Source: Pseudomonas sp. ADAK18
GTDB taxonomy: Bacteria; Pseudomonadota; Gammaproteobacteria; Pseudomonadales; Pseudomonadaceae
DNA: 64,000 bases
Direction: 5' to 3'
Assembly (NCBI RefSeq): GCF_012935695.1
Contig: NZ_CP052859.1
Span: 2,893,001-2,957,000 of the forward strand
The position numbers were made by a program, and so were the translations under genes. The notes below the pieces were generated by a model. The model searched no databases, was not told where the DNA came from, and saw nothing but the letters and a program-made list of their open reading frames with translations. This document shows positions 36,685 through 45,130 of this stretch, in pieces (within the stretch, counting starts at the first letter, position 1; every line of letters starts with the position of its first letter).

Positions 36685-37336
36685 AGACATCCTTGTTATC
36701 TAATTGCTGAGGAAAATCCAATAGGCGACACCAATCCTTCGAAAAGAACCGGTCGCTCACTTCATGGGAGGCGCGATAAAACTGGCATAGCGCGTAACTT
36801 GCCGTCTAATTTAATTATTAATTAGTTGCCAGCAAGTCTCTTAAACACTGTCAACGCGTTATTCGGGTTCCATCAATGGAGTGGCAATGGGTCTTGAGCC
36901 GTATTTCATCACTTCGATGAGGGTAAAGACTGTCAGGTCCTGCACTTACTGTTGTGGGATGACAAGAAAGTTCATGGGGACTGGATAGATGTGTTTTGCC
37001 CATACATGTGTGGTTTGTCCTCTATATCGGGGGCAAACAGCACGCTTGAAAATGAATTTATTTGTTACAAAATAGACGAACAGACCTTACACAAGCAGCC
37101 CGTTAGTCGACAAAAAACGCTGCCCGGGCAGAGGCTGGGGCAAGTACCGCTGATACCAGCCATGCATGGCTGAAAGGGAAAGCAAGCCTACCCAACGCTC
37201 GGCCCGGTCACGGAGAAACCATTTGTTACAAGTGACACCTTGGCAACCAAAGAACTTTGAGCTTTGCGCCTGCTCTTAAACCCTAGACGCCTTTTATACC
37301 GTGAGCGTCAAATCACCACCTGTCGAGGTTCAGAAA
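36685..37336. other. Intergenic region upstream of the serralysin gene
   Basis: About 650 bases without a convincing gene. An AT-rich inverted repeat (TAATTTAATTATTAATTAG, around 36807-36826) lies about 120 bases upstream of the protease start and may be part of its promoter. An open frame at 36952-37173 has poor codon use and no ribosome site. Base composition is lower in GC than the neighbouring genes. Confidence 0.45.
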
Positions 37337-37768
37337 ATGCGAATGACACTACCTACTCTTGCTATAAGCCTCCTGTTTGCACAGGGCGCTATGGCCGCTG
37401 GAGATGGCTCTGCCGCTGTCGGAGGGGGTGTGGGTGGCGTGCTGGGTAACATCGTTGGCCAACAGTTAGGTGGCTCCACGGGGGCTGCCGTGGGCGCTGG
37501 CGTAGGTGGGGCTGCGGGTGGTGCAATTGGAGCGCCAAGAGGTAACAAAACCGAGGCTGCCATTGGTGGCGGGATCGGATCAGCTGGCGGCTCCATCATC
37601 GGCAACAAGCTGGGAGGCACAACCGGCTCAACGATCGGTGCAGGTCTCGGCGGCGCAGCGGGTGGCGCGGTGGGCAATAACCTGGCCGACGACGGCGGTA
37701 AACACCGCTCAGGCGGCAAACACTACAAGGGGAAAAATAAGCACAAACACAAGAACAAACATCGCTGA
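37337..37768 (+). CDS. Exported glycine-zipper protein with basic tail
   Basis: 143 residues from ATG 37337 (after GAGGTTCAGAAA). Signal peptide MRMTLPTLAISLLFAQGAMA. The mature part consists of repeated glycine-zipper segments (GGVGGVLGNIVGQQLGG, then GAAVGAGVGGAAGGA) that would form close-packed membrane helices. The last 30 residues are very rich in Lys, His and Arg. Glycine-zipper proteins of this kind are common envelope proteins in pseudomonads with little-known function. It stands alone. Confidence 0.82.
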   Translation: MRMTLPTLAISLLFAQGAMAAGDGSAAVGGGVGGVLGNIVGQQLGGSTGAAVGAGVGGAAGGAIGAPRGNKTEAAIGGGIGSAGGSIIGNKLGGTTGSTIGAGLGGAAGGAVGNNLADDGGKHRSGGKHYKGKNKHKHKNKHR

Positions 37769-37792
37769 TGAATTGAATCCTTATCCACGCCC

Positions 37793-37923
37793 AAGCCCGG
37801 TCCTGCACCGGGCTGTTCGTATCGGGCTGTCATATCTTCATCACATCGATTCAGCATAATACGGTCAGCCAAAAGGACTTGGCCCCCGTTACAGAAAGCC
37901 TGGCCACGTGCCGGGCTTTTTCG
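37793..37923 (+). terminator. Two hairpins downstream of the glycine-zipper gene
   Basis: The first is AGCCCGGTCCTGCACCGGGCT at 37792-37813. The second, AAAGCCTGGCCACGTGCCGGGCTTTTT at 37896-37922, has a T-run and is a good rho-independent terminator. The stretch from there to 38051 shows no gene. Confidence 0.7.
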
Positions 37924-38051
37924 TTCTAACCTGCCCCGCTCCTCGATGGCGACGGCACCTATTCAACACCGGCAAAAAGCCCCCGCACAGATGAGTCTGT
38001 AACGGCTCCGTGTCATGGCACATGCGTTCGTTCACGGGCCGCTCTTGAAAT

Positions 38052-38070
38052 AACAATGATTGTCATTACG
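38052..38070. promoter_or_regulatory. Fur box upstream of the TonB receptor
   Basis: AACAATGATTGTCATTACG matches the 19-base Fur consensus at 13 positions, with the core AATGAT..TCATTA intact. It lies about 70 bases before the receptor ATG. It predicts iron-repressed expression. Confidence 0.75.
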
Positions 38071-38139
38071 GGCTTTCCGTTCTGGTTCGGAAACACTAGT
38101 GAATACCTTCACTATCCTCCGAATCGAAAGGAATCCAGC

Positions 38140-40398
38140 ATGTCGGAACGCTGTAAGGCCGTGCGCGCCTGCCCATCACAACAGGATGTTGCGTACCATT
38201 TTGACTTCAATCGAACGCTGACCGCCGCACACATGGCACTGTTGCTCGGTCTGGGCGGAGCGTCCATGCCCGTGGCTGCAGCGCCACCCGCCGAACCGGT
38301 AGAAACGCTAGAAGAGACTCAACAGGGTTCTGGCATCGCCAGCCTGGAGTTATCCGAAACCGTGGTCGAAGGCAACATGGATCCCCCTGGCGTGCTGCCA
38401 CCGGTCTATGCCGGTGGCCAGGTGGCTTCGGGCGGTCGCATCGGCTTCCTGGGCAACAAGGACTTCATGGAGACGCCGTTCAGCACCATCAGTTACACCG
38501 AAAAATTCATTGAGGACACTCAAGCCCAGAACATCACCGACGTGATCGCCGCGACCGACCCCTCGGTCTTCAGCAACGGGCTGAAAGGCACCTACAGCGA
38601 GAACTACTCCATCCGTGGTTTCGCCTCGAGCATCAGCGACGTGGCTATCGATGGCCTGTACGGCATGGCCCCCTTCTATCGGATCTCACCCGAGATGTAT
38701 GAACGCATCGAAGTGCTCAAGGGGCCTTCAGCGTTACTCAATGGTATGCCACCGAGCGGCTCGGTCGGCGGCAGCATCAACCTGGTCCCCAAGCGCGCAG
38801 GTGCCGAACCGCTGACGCGCGTGACCACAACTTACCTGTCTGATGCGCAGTTTGGCGGGCACCTTGACGTTGGCCGTCGCTTTGGCGAGGACCAGCAGTT
38901 CGGCATGCGTTTCAACAGCGTCTATCGGGATGGCGACACGGCGACCGACCACCAGAAAATGAAAGCCCAGCTCAACTCCCTCGGCCTGGATTGGCGTGGA
39001 GAGCGTGCGCGCCTGTCCGCCGATCTCTACCAAAGCGAGGATCGCGTCAAAGGCCAGAACCGCGGCATCGGCCTTGCTCCGGGTGTGCCCGTCCCCAGGC
39101 CACCCAAATCCGAGACCCTGCTCAACCCGAGCTGGGGTCACGTCGAGACCAAGGATAAGGGCGCGATCGTACGCGGCGAATACGACCTCAGCGACAACGT
39201 CATGGCCTACGCTGCGGCGGGCACCAGCCAGACCAACTATGCCTACAACGGCTCCATGTCCGCTCAGGTGCTCAACACCGCCGGCGACTTCGAGAGCACC
39301 ATGGGCCAGTTGAAGATCGACTTGGCAAAGACCTCAGGCGAAACCGGCTTGAAGGGCAACCTGGACACGTTCGGCATTGGCCACCAATGGTCGATCAACG
39401 CCACGCACTATTCCGACAAGGAAAAGGACTATGGCCGCCGATCCGTCCCCGGTGCGAACTGGACCACCAATATCTATCATCCCGTTTGGGGCCCCGAGGC
39501 AGCAGAGAGCTGGCCACCCATTGTGCACACCGAAACACGCCTGACCAGTTACGGCGTGGCCGACACCTTGTCGTTCTTCGAGGACCGGCTGCAGTTCACC
39601 CTCGGCGTTCGTCGCCAGCAAGTACTGACCGACACCTTCAGTGTCACCACCGGGGGGCGCACTTCCCGCTATGACGAAAGCGCCACAACCCCCGCCGCAG
39701 CGGTGCTGGTCAAGGTCACCGACGAGGTATCACTGTATGCCAACTACATCGAAGGCTTGAGCAAGGGCGTCAGTGCGCCATTAACGGCGGCCAACGCGGG
39801 CGAGGTGTTCGCCCCCTACAAGTCCAAGCAGAAGGAAGTGGGGGTCAAGGTCGATCTGGGCGAATTTTCCCATACCCTGAGCCTGTATCAGATCGAACGC
39901 CCCAGCAGCTACACCGACCCGATCACCAATACGTTTTCCTTTGGCGGCGAACAGCGCAACCGCGGACTCGAGTGGAGCTTCTTCGGCGCGCCAATCAGCG
40001 ACGTGCGCCTCATGGGAGGCGTTGCACGCCTCGATCCAAAAGTGACCAAGACGGCGGGAGGTGTCAACGAAGGCAAGAACGCTACCGGGCAACCGAAGCT
40101 GCAAGGCAAGCTAGGTGTGGAATGGGACACGCCGGTCTTGCAAGGCTTGACCTTGACCGCCAACGCAACTGCCGTGTCGAAGCAGTACATCAGTGCCGAT
40201 AACTCGCTGTCGATACCGGGCTACACAATCTATGACATGGGCGCGCGCTACGTGACCCAGATCGCCTCCCAGCCAGTGACCCTACGCGGTACGGTAAACA
40301 ACGTAACCAACAAGGCTTATTGGGGGATGCCGCTGTTGTCCAGCCTGGGGTTGGGGGCACCCCGTACGGTGCAGCTTTCCGCTACCGTGGATTTCTAG
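38140..40398 (+). CDS. TonB-dependent siderophore receptor
   Basis: 752 residues from ATG 38140 (after AAAGGAATCC); an earlier in-frame start at 38056 overlaps the Fur box. The N-terminal region is long for a signal (cleavage possibly after SMPVAAA, about residue 50). The plug domain shows GFLGNKDFMETPFS, NYSIRGFASSISDVAIDGL and ERIEVLKGPSALLNG. The beta-barrel ends with Phe (LSATVDF). There is no N-terminal STN signalling domain and no sigma/anti-sigma pair nearby, so it is a plain ferric-siderophore transporter, probably for a foreign siderophore. Confidence 0.93.
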   Translation: MSERCKAVRACPSQQDVAYHFDFNRTLTAAHMALLLGLGGASMPVAAAPPAEPVETLEETQQGSGIASLELSETVVEGNMDPPGVLPPVYAGGQVASGGRIGFLGNKDFMETPFSTISYTEKFIEDTQAQNITDVIAATDPSVFSNGLKGTYSENYSIRGFASSISDVAIDGLYGMAPFYRISPEMYERIEVLKGPSALLNGMPPSGSVGGSINLVPKRAGAEPLTRVTTTYLSDAQFGGHLDVGRRFGEDQQFGMRFNSVYRDGDTATDHQKMKAQLNSLGLDWRGERARLSADLYQSEDRVKGQNRGIGLAPGVPVPRPPKSETLLNPSWGHVETKDKGAIVRGEYDLSDNVMAYAAAGTSQTNYAYNGSMSAQVLNTAGDFESTMGQLKIDLAKTSGETGLKGNLDTFGIGHQWSINATHYSDKEKDYGRRSVPGANWTTNIYHPVWGPEAAESWPPIVHTETRLTSYGVADTLSFFEDRLQFTLGVRRQQVLTDTFSVTTGGRTSRYDESATTPAAAVLVKVTDEVSLYANYIEGLSKGVSAPLTAANAGEVFAPYKSKQKEVGVKVDLGEFSHTLSLYQIERPSSYTDPITNTFSFGGEQRNRGLEWSFFGAPISDVRLMGGVARLDPKVTKTAGGVNEGKNATGQPKLQGKLGVEWDTPVLQGLTLTANATAVSKQYISADNSLSIPGYTIYDMGARYVTQIASQPVTLRGTVNNVTNKAYWGMPLLSSLGLGAPRTVQLSATVDF

Positions 40399-40463
40399 CT
40401 GGCTGCATGCCGTCTAAGCTGGGCAACGTCGTCAAACGTCATCACGAATAAAGCACTGAATGC

Positions 40464-40495
40464 ACCCGCTGGTTCAACGATGGGTTCCAGCGGGT
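40464..40495 (+). terminator. Possible terminator hairpin after the TonB receptor
   Basis: ACCCGCTGG and CCAGCGGGT form a perfect 9-base stem with a 14-base loop, 66 bases past the receptor stop. There is no T-run, so this may be a transcript-stabilising structure instead. Confidence 0.4.
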
Positions 40496-40634
40496 AATCC
40501 TTGCTCACGCAAAACCTGCATCTCACCGGTGTCCTGCCGTCGGATTCATAAAGTCCCTGTTGCAACCCCTGATCACTGGGGCGTTTTTTCACGCCAGGCT
40601 TGATATCAAACCAGCTTGGCTATCCTACGGACTG

Positions 40635-41531
40635 CTATCGCTGATCCGCCAATATCCTTTGGATAACTTGGTTTGATTTGTCCACCTTACGCTGACTTTC
40701 ATCCAGTTTGACCAAGGTAATCAGAGCCTTCCATAAAGCCCATCCGCGACCTCGCGCCCAGGTCGCATCATCCAGGGGAAGCGCAGAACGAAAAGCATGC
40801 CGACTTGCTTCGCCGAACATCGTCCATGCAATCACCAAGTCACATGCGGGATCGCCGACGGCGGATGATCCAAAATCGATGACGGCGTGCAGCTTTCCAT
40901 CCTTGACCAGCAAGTTGCCGCACGCGAGGTCGCCATGCACCCAGGCATTCGGGTTATTCCAAGTAGAACCCATAGCAACCTCCCAAACTGTCAGGGCTGA
41001 AGCGGTATCGATGCAGCCAGCGAGCAGCTCAAGTGCGTTTCGTGTTTCGCCGTCATAAACAGACAACGAACCACCTCGATAGAAGTTATGCAGGCCGGCT
41101 ATTGGTGCGTCCGTGACATCGATCCGATGCAGGTCAACAAGAAAGCGCGCAAGGGTGCGTGCAAACGCCTCCTCACTGTCGATTAGACCTTCCTGGACCG
41201 GCTCACCGTCCAGCCAAGCGTAGACAGACCAAGGCCATGGGTAGCCGAGCGCCGGCACTCCTTTGGCGATTGGGACCGGGATAGGCAGCGGCAAGTGGGG
41301 AGCGAGCACCGGTAGCCACTTATGCTCCTTCTCCACCTGAGCAACATAGGCCGCTGCGCTCGGGAGCCTCACTGACATTCGGTCACCGAGCCGAAAGGTG
41401 CGGTTGTCCCAGCCGCTCGGTAAAACAGGCTCAACTGTCAGGTGCGCCCATTGAGGATACTGCGTTGCAATCAGCCGCTGAACGAGAGACGCATCTATCA
41501 AATCTATGGGCTGCTTTTCTGTGCTTGACAT
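40635..41531 (-). CDS. Aminoglycoside phosphotransferase-family kinase
   Basis: 298 residues, typical for the APH-like group. The catalytic loop is VHGDLACGNLL (about residue 200) and the metal-binding Asp is in VIDFGSSAVGDPACDL. The nucleotide lobe is in the first 100 residues. Such proteins phosphorylate aminoglycosides, other antibiotics, homoserine or small amines; the group is very diverse, so resistance cannot be assumed. The start overlaps the left end of a LysR remnant on the opposite strand. Confidence 0.88.
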   Translation of the reverse strand: MSSTEKQPIDLIDASLVQRLIATQYPQWAHLTVEPVLPSGWDNRTFRLGDRMSVRLPSAAAYVAQVEKEHKWLPVLAPHLPLPIPVPIAKGVPALGYPWPWSVYAWLDGEPVQEGLIDSEEAFARTLARFLVDLHRIDVTDAPIAGLHNFYRGGSLSVYDGETRNALELLAGCIDTASALTVWEVAMGSTWNNPNAWVHGDLACGNLLVKDGKLHAVIDFGSSAVGDPACDLVIAWTMFGEASRHAFRSALPLDDATWARGRGWALWKALITLVKLDESQRKVDKSNQVIQRILADQR

Positions 41532-41559
41532 TACCTATTCCGAAATCCCGACGAGGGGA

Positions 41560-41781
41560 CAGCATAACCTTGCTCTGTGCAGTCTGGGCATTACGCAGTT
41601 CAACTTGCCCAGCAGCAACGAGGCGGTCGAGGGCAGACAACGAGTGCGTATCCTGACCGGCTATACCCTGCAGAACATGTCGCTGTATGCTTTCCTACTC
41701 ACACAACGCCTGATTCCGCAGGCTGTGCAGATCTTCCTGCGCTATACCACCGAAGAGGCGCAAAAGTACTTTCCCGATTAA
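41560..41781 (+). pseudogene. C-terminal remnant of a LysR-family regulator
   Basis: The plus-strand frame ending at 41781 encodes a segment like the end of LysR effector domains: LGITQFNLPSSNEAVEGRQR, then LTGYTLQNMSLYAFL and a helix QAVQIFLRYTTEEAQKYFPD. There is no DNA-binding domain; the upstream part is replaced by the start of the kinase gene on the other strand. It is probably a truncated gene left by a rearrangement. I rely on pattern resemblance only. Confidence 0.5.
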
Positions 41782-41844
41782 GCCCTCTTTCGAACGATCA
41801 GAAGGCCGCACGCGCTACGCGCACCAGTCATAGAGGGACACCCG

Positions 41845-43416
41845 ATGCTCGGACGCACACCGCCAACGCCCAGGGATGATAGCGCCACTGACTCCGATTC
41901 CGGAAAAGCGGTGCGGGCAGGAACGACCTTTCGACTCACCGTGAGCTTCATGCTGGTGGTCGTAATTGCGTTCATCGCCGTTGAGGGTTGGCGGACATGG
42001 CGCGACTATCGCTCAGCCTTCGCCTCTGCCCATGACTCCGTGACCAACCTGGCGCGTGCAACGGCCCAGCATGCCGAAGACGCCATTCGACAAGTCGATG
42101 TGCTGACTGCGGCCCTCAGTGAGCGGGTGGAAAGCGATGGATTGCAAGGCATCAATGTTGCTCGCATCCACGAGCTACTGGTCCAGCAAACCCAAATAAT
42201 GCCGCAGCTTCATGGGCTGTTTATCTACGGCCCTGACGGTCGATGGGTCGTGACGGACAAGAGCGTGACCCCGGACACCGCGAACAATGCCGACCGCGAT
42301 TATTTCCAGTATCACCGTACCCACGATGATCGGAATGTACATATCGGCGAAGTCGTCAGAAGCCGATCCACCGGCGAACTCATCATTCCCATCTCTCGCC
42401 GATTGAACAACGCTGACGGCTCCTTCGCAGGCGTTCTGCTGGGGACGATCAAGCTCAGTTACTTCGTGGACTACTACGGTGATTTCAAGATTGATGACAA
42501 GGGCTCACTGGTCTTGGCCATGCGTAACGGCACCATTCTGGTACGGCGCCCGTTCATCGCATCAGTGGTGGGTAAAAGCCTGGCGGACAGCGAGATATTC
42601 AAAACCTACCTGCCGGTTTCCAACGCAGGCGTCGCCGAGGTCAAAGCCATCATCGACGACACCGACCGGCTTTACGGTTATCGAGCGCTGACGACCTATC
42701 CCCTTGTCGTAGAGGCAGGACTTTCCCGTGAATCCATCATCGCACCTTGGCGGCACGACCTCTGGAAAACCGGATTTGTGCTGGTGTTTTTGATTGCCGT
42801 GCTCGCCATATTCGGACTGATCGTCTTGAGCCAGCTACGTCAACGAATGCTGGCGGAAAAAGCCTTACGTCACGCCCATCAAGCCATGCAAGATATGGCG
42901 ATGACTGACAGCCTGACCGGGTTGAGCAATCGTCGGCGGCTGGACGCCGTACTGATTGAAGAAATTCGTCTGGCCAGGCGCCAGGAATCGTTCCTCTCGT
43001 TGATCATGCTCGATGTCGATTACTTCAAACGCTACAACGACACCTATGGACACGCCGCTGGCGATGAGTGCCTGAGCGCCGTGGGTCAGGCGATTGCACA
43101 CGCGATCAAAAGACCAGGGGATTTGGCGGTCAGGTACGGTGGAGAAGAATTTACCGTGCTACTCCCCAATACCAACAATGCGGGAGCAACGCGGGTTGCC
43201 AACGATATTCTGGAAGCCATTCGAGCCCTGAAAGTCCAGCACACCGAACATCCTCTCGGGTACGTCACCGCCAGTGCCGGTATCACTACAAGCCATCCGG
43301 CCACTGAACCGGTCACCCCCGGCGACTTGCTGAAGTCGGCTGACGCGATGCTCTACCTGGCCAAGCAAAATGGTCGCAATGGCTGGCGCGCCACTGAAGT
43401 GACTGTTCATAAATGA
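41845..43416 (+). CDS. Membrane-bound diguanylate cyclase with Cache-type sensor
   Basis: 523 residues. Layout: a cytoplasmic start, a membrane helix (about residues 35-50), a periplasmic sensor of the double-Cache type (about 55-290), a second membrane helix (310-333, VLVFLIAVLAIFGLIVLS) and a GGDEF domain. The active-site motif is GGEEF at residues 432-436, and the product-inhibition I-site RPGD lies five residues before it, so the enzyme should be active and feedback-controlled. It makes cyclic di-GMP in response to an external signal. GAGGGA precedes the ATG. Confidence 0.93.
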   Translation: MLGRTPPTPRDDSATDSDSGKAVRAGTTFRLTVSFMLVVVIAFIAVEGWRTWRDYRSAFASAHDSVTNLARATAQHAEDAIRQVDVLTAALSERVESDGLQGINVARIHELLVQQTQIMPQLHGLFIYGPDGRWVVTDKSVTPDTANNADRDYFQYHRTHDDRNVHIGEVVRSRSTGELIIPISRRLNNADGSFAGVLLGTIKLSYFVDYYGDFKIDDKGSLVLAMRNGTILVRRPFIASVVGKSLADSEIFKTYLPVSNAGVAEVKAIIDDTDRLYGYRALTTYPLVVEAGLSRESIIAPWRHDLWKTGFVLVFLIAVLAIFGLIVLSQLRQRMLAEKALRHAHQAMQDMAMTDSLTGLSNRRRLDAVLIEEIRLARRQESFLSLIMLDVDYFKRYNDTYGHAAGDECLSAVGQAIAHAIKRPGDLAVRYGGEEFTVLLPNTNNAGATRVANDILEAIRALKVQHTEHPLGYVTASAGITTSHPATEPVTPGDLLKSADAMLYLAKQNGRNGWRATEVTVHK

Positions 43417-43445
43417 TCGAGATCGGCTCATTCCAAAGGCAAAGA

Positions 43446-43475
43446 AAAAGCCCGACATCTCTGCCGGGCTTCGCC
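43446..43475 (+). terminator. Terminator after the diguanylate cyclase
   Basis: AAGCCCG and CGGGCTT form a stem around ACATCTCTGC; an A-run lies on its left, so it can also end the minus-strand small gene at 43569. Confidence 0.6.
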
Positions 43476-43568
43476 TACTGCTCTAAGCGCGTCGCTTGAT
43501 TAAGACATTCAACCAAAGGGTAAAGGCAACGGGTGGTGTCCAACCCGAGTTCGAGGTGTGACACATAC

Positions 43569-43739
43569 TCAATCGCCCTGGGTCTTATAGGCATCCCTAT
43601 GCCTTAAAATGAGACCGACGTAGATGCCGTACCTCCCGATCCCAAAAGCCCCTTTAAGTCCGCCGAAGAGCGTCGCATTGATTGCACTGATGATGACTAT
43701 CAAACCGACCGACCTGTTTAATTGCCAACACTGATTCAT
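43569..43739 (-). CDS. Possible small membrane protein (56 aa)
   Basis: Reads ATG 43739 to TGA at 43569. One hydrophobic helix (SVGLIVIISAINATLFGGL) is followed by a glycine-rich part GAFGIGRYGIYVGL and a charged tail ending KTQGD. I do not recognise the family. The amphipathic layout and the lack of stop codons in a gap otherwise empty suggest a real gene, and its ribosome site is weak. Confidence 0.4.
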   Translation of the reverse strand: MNQCWQLNRSVGLIVIISAINATLFGGLKGAFGIGRYGIYVGLILRHRDAYKTQGD

Positions 43740-43802
43740 ATAATCGCCTCCAAATTCTCTCCCGGCCTGGCTTCAGGCTGCATTCCTCCGGAACCCAACA
43801 CC

Positions 43803-45029
43803 ATGCCAAGCGCCGACCAGGCCCCTCGCGGCCTTCCCGAACACAATCAACAGAGTGTCAAACAGCAGTGGCTAGCGATTCTCTCGGTCGCCGTGGGCGC
43901 TTTCGCCTTGGTGACCAGCGAGTTTCTCCCGGTAGGCGTACTCAACGACGTCGCCAGCGATCTGGGGATCAGTGCCGGCCACGCAGGCCTGATGGTGACC
44001 CTGCCCGGCATAATGGCCGCCCTCGCCGCGCCATTGCTGTCTGTCAGCATTGGCGCCATGGACCGTCGCTATCTGCTGATCGGCCTGACGCTGATCATGA
44101 TCATCGCCAACTCAGTCGTGGCCTACGCCACCGACTTTAGCCTGCTGCTGTTTGGCCGCGTGCTACTGGGCATCAGTATCGGCGGCTTCTGGGCCACGGC
44201 CATCGCCCTCAGCGGCCGGCTGGCGCCCAAGGGCGTGGGCGTCGCCCAGGCCACCTCGATCATCATGGTCGGCGTGACCTTGGCCACCGTACTGGGCGTG
44301 CCCGTAGGCACCTGGCTCAGCGGCCTGATGGGCTGGCGCATGACCTTCCTGATCACCGCGCTGATGGGCGTACCGGTGCTACTGGCGCAGATCTTCTTGC
44401 TACCGCGGCTCAACCCGGAAAAGGCCATTCGCATCAGTGACCTGCCGGCCTTGTTTATCAATCCACAAGCTCGGGTCGGATTGATCGCTGTCTTACTGAT
44501 CGGCCTGGCACACTTTGCCGCGTACACCTATGTCGCACCCTTCTTCAAATACAGTGCCGGCTTCGATGGGCCGACTATTGGCTCGCTGCTGTTGCTCTTT
44601 GGCGTGGCCGGGGTAATGGGTAATATTTTTGCCGGTTTTGCCGCCAACCGCAGCGTACGTCACACCCTGTTGCTGGTCGCACTGATGATTGGCACCAGCA
44701 CTGCCCTGTTCCCCTACTTCGCCACCGGCATGACCGGCGCTGCGATGCTGATCGCGCTCTGGGGCTTCGCCTTCGGCGCCTTCCCTGCCTGCGCCAGTAT
44801 TTGGATGTTTGTCGTCGCGCCCAAGGATGTCGAACGCGGCATGCCGCTATTCGTCGCCTTGTTCCAGGTGATTATTGCCCTGGGCTCGTTCTTCGGCGGG
44901 CGGATCGTCGACCAACTGGGCAGCTCGGTGCTGCTGAGTCTCGCCACGGTCCTGGTGGGCTTCGGTTTTGTGACCGTGCTGGTACTGGGGCGTAACATCA
45001 GTAATAGCCTGGCGCCCCAACCCTGCTAA
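43803..45029 (+). CDS. MFS exporter (sugar-efflux/AraJ-type)
   Basis: 408 residues from ATG 43803; the longer frame to 43722 has no signal. Twelve membrane helices are predicted. The family features include FLPVGVLNDVASDLGIS after helix 1, LIGLTLIMIIANSVVAY and the loop RLNPEKAIRI between the two halves. Members export arabinose polymers, sugars or drugs such as chloramphenicol. The GRILGGFWA-like motif at helix 4-5 (LLGISIGGFWATAIALS) is clear. Single transcription unit. Confidence 0.9.
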   Translation: MPSADQAPRGLPEHNQQSVKQQWLAILSVAVGAFALVTSEFLPVGVLNDVASDLGISAGHAGLMVTLPGIMAALAAPLLSVSIGAMDRRYLLIGLTLIMIIANSVVAYATDFSLLLFGRVLLGISIGGFWATAIALSGRLAPKGVGVAQATSIIMVGVTLATVLGVPVGTWLSGLMGWRMTFLITALMGVPVLLAQIFLLPRLNPEKAIRISDLPALFINPQARVGLIAVLLIGLAHFAAYTYVAPFFKYSAGFDGPTIGSLLLLFGVAGVMGNIFAGFAANRSVRHTLLLVALMIGTSTALFPYFATGMTGAAMLIALWGFAFGAFPACASIWMFVVAPKDVERGMPLFVALFQVIIALGSFFGGRIVDQLGSSVLLSLATVLVGFGFVTVLVLGRNISNSLAPQPC

Positions 45030-45130
45030 TCAGATCGATGTAAACCGCTAAGGGTTCGACCCCACTAACACGGACGGTTCTGGAGGCCTGGACGTATCAG
45101 GCCACCCATTCCGCTCCGTATGCGCCTTCA

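Noticed and set aside
36952..37173. 73-codon frame upstream of the glycine-zipper gene
   Set aside because: Starts with TTG without a ribosome site, with no recognisable pattern.
37400..37690. Glycine-rich repeats as a tandem DNA repeat
   Set aside because: The repetition is at protein level (glycine zippers); the DNA units vary in length and sequence.
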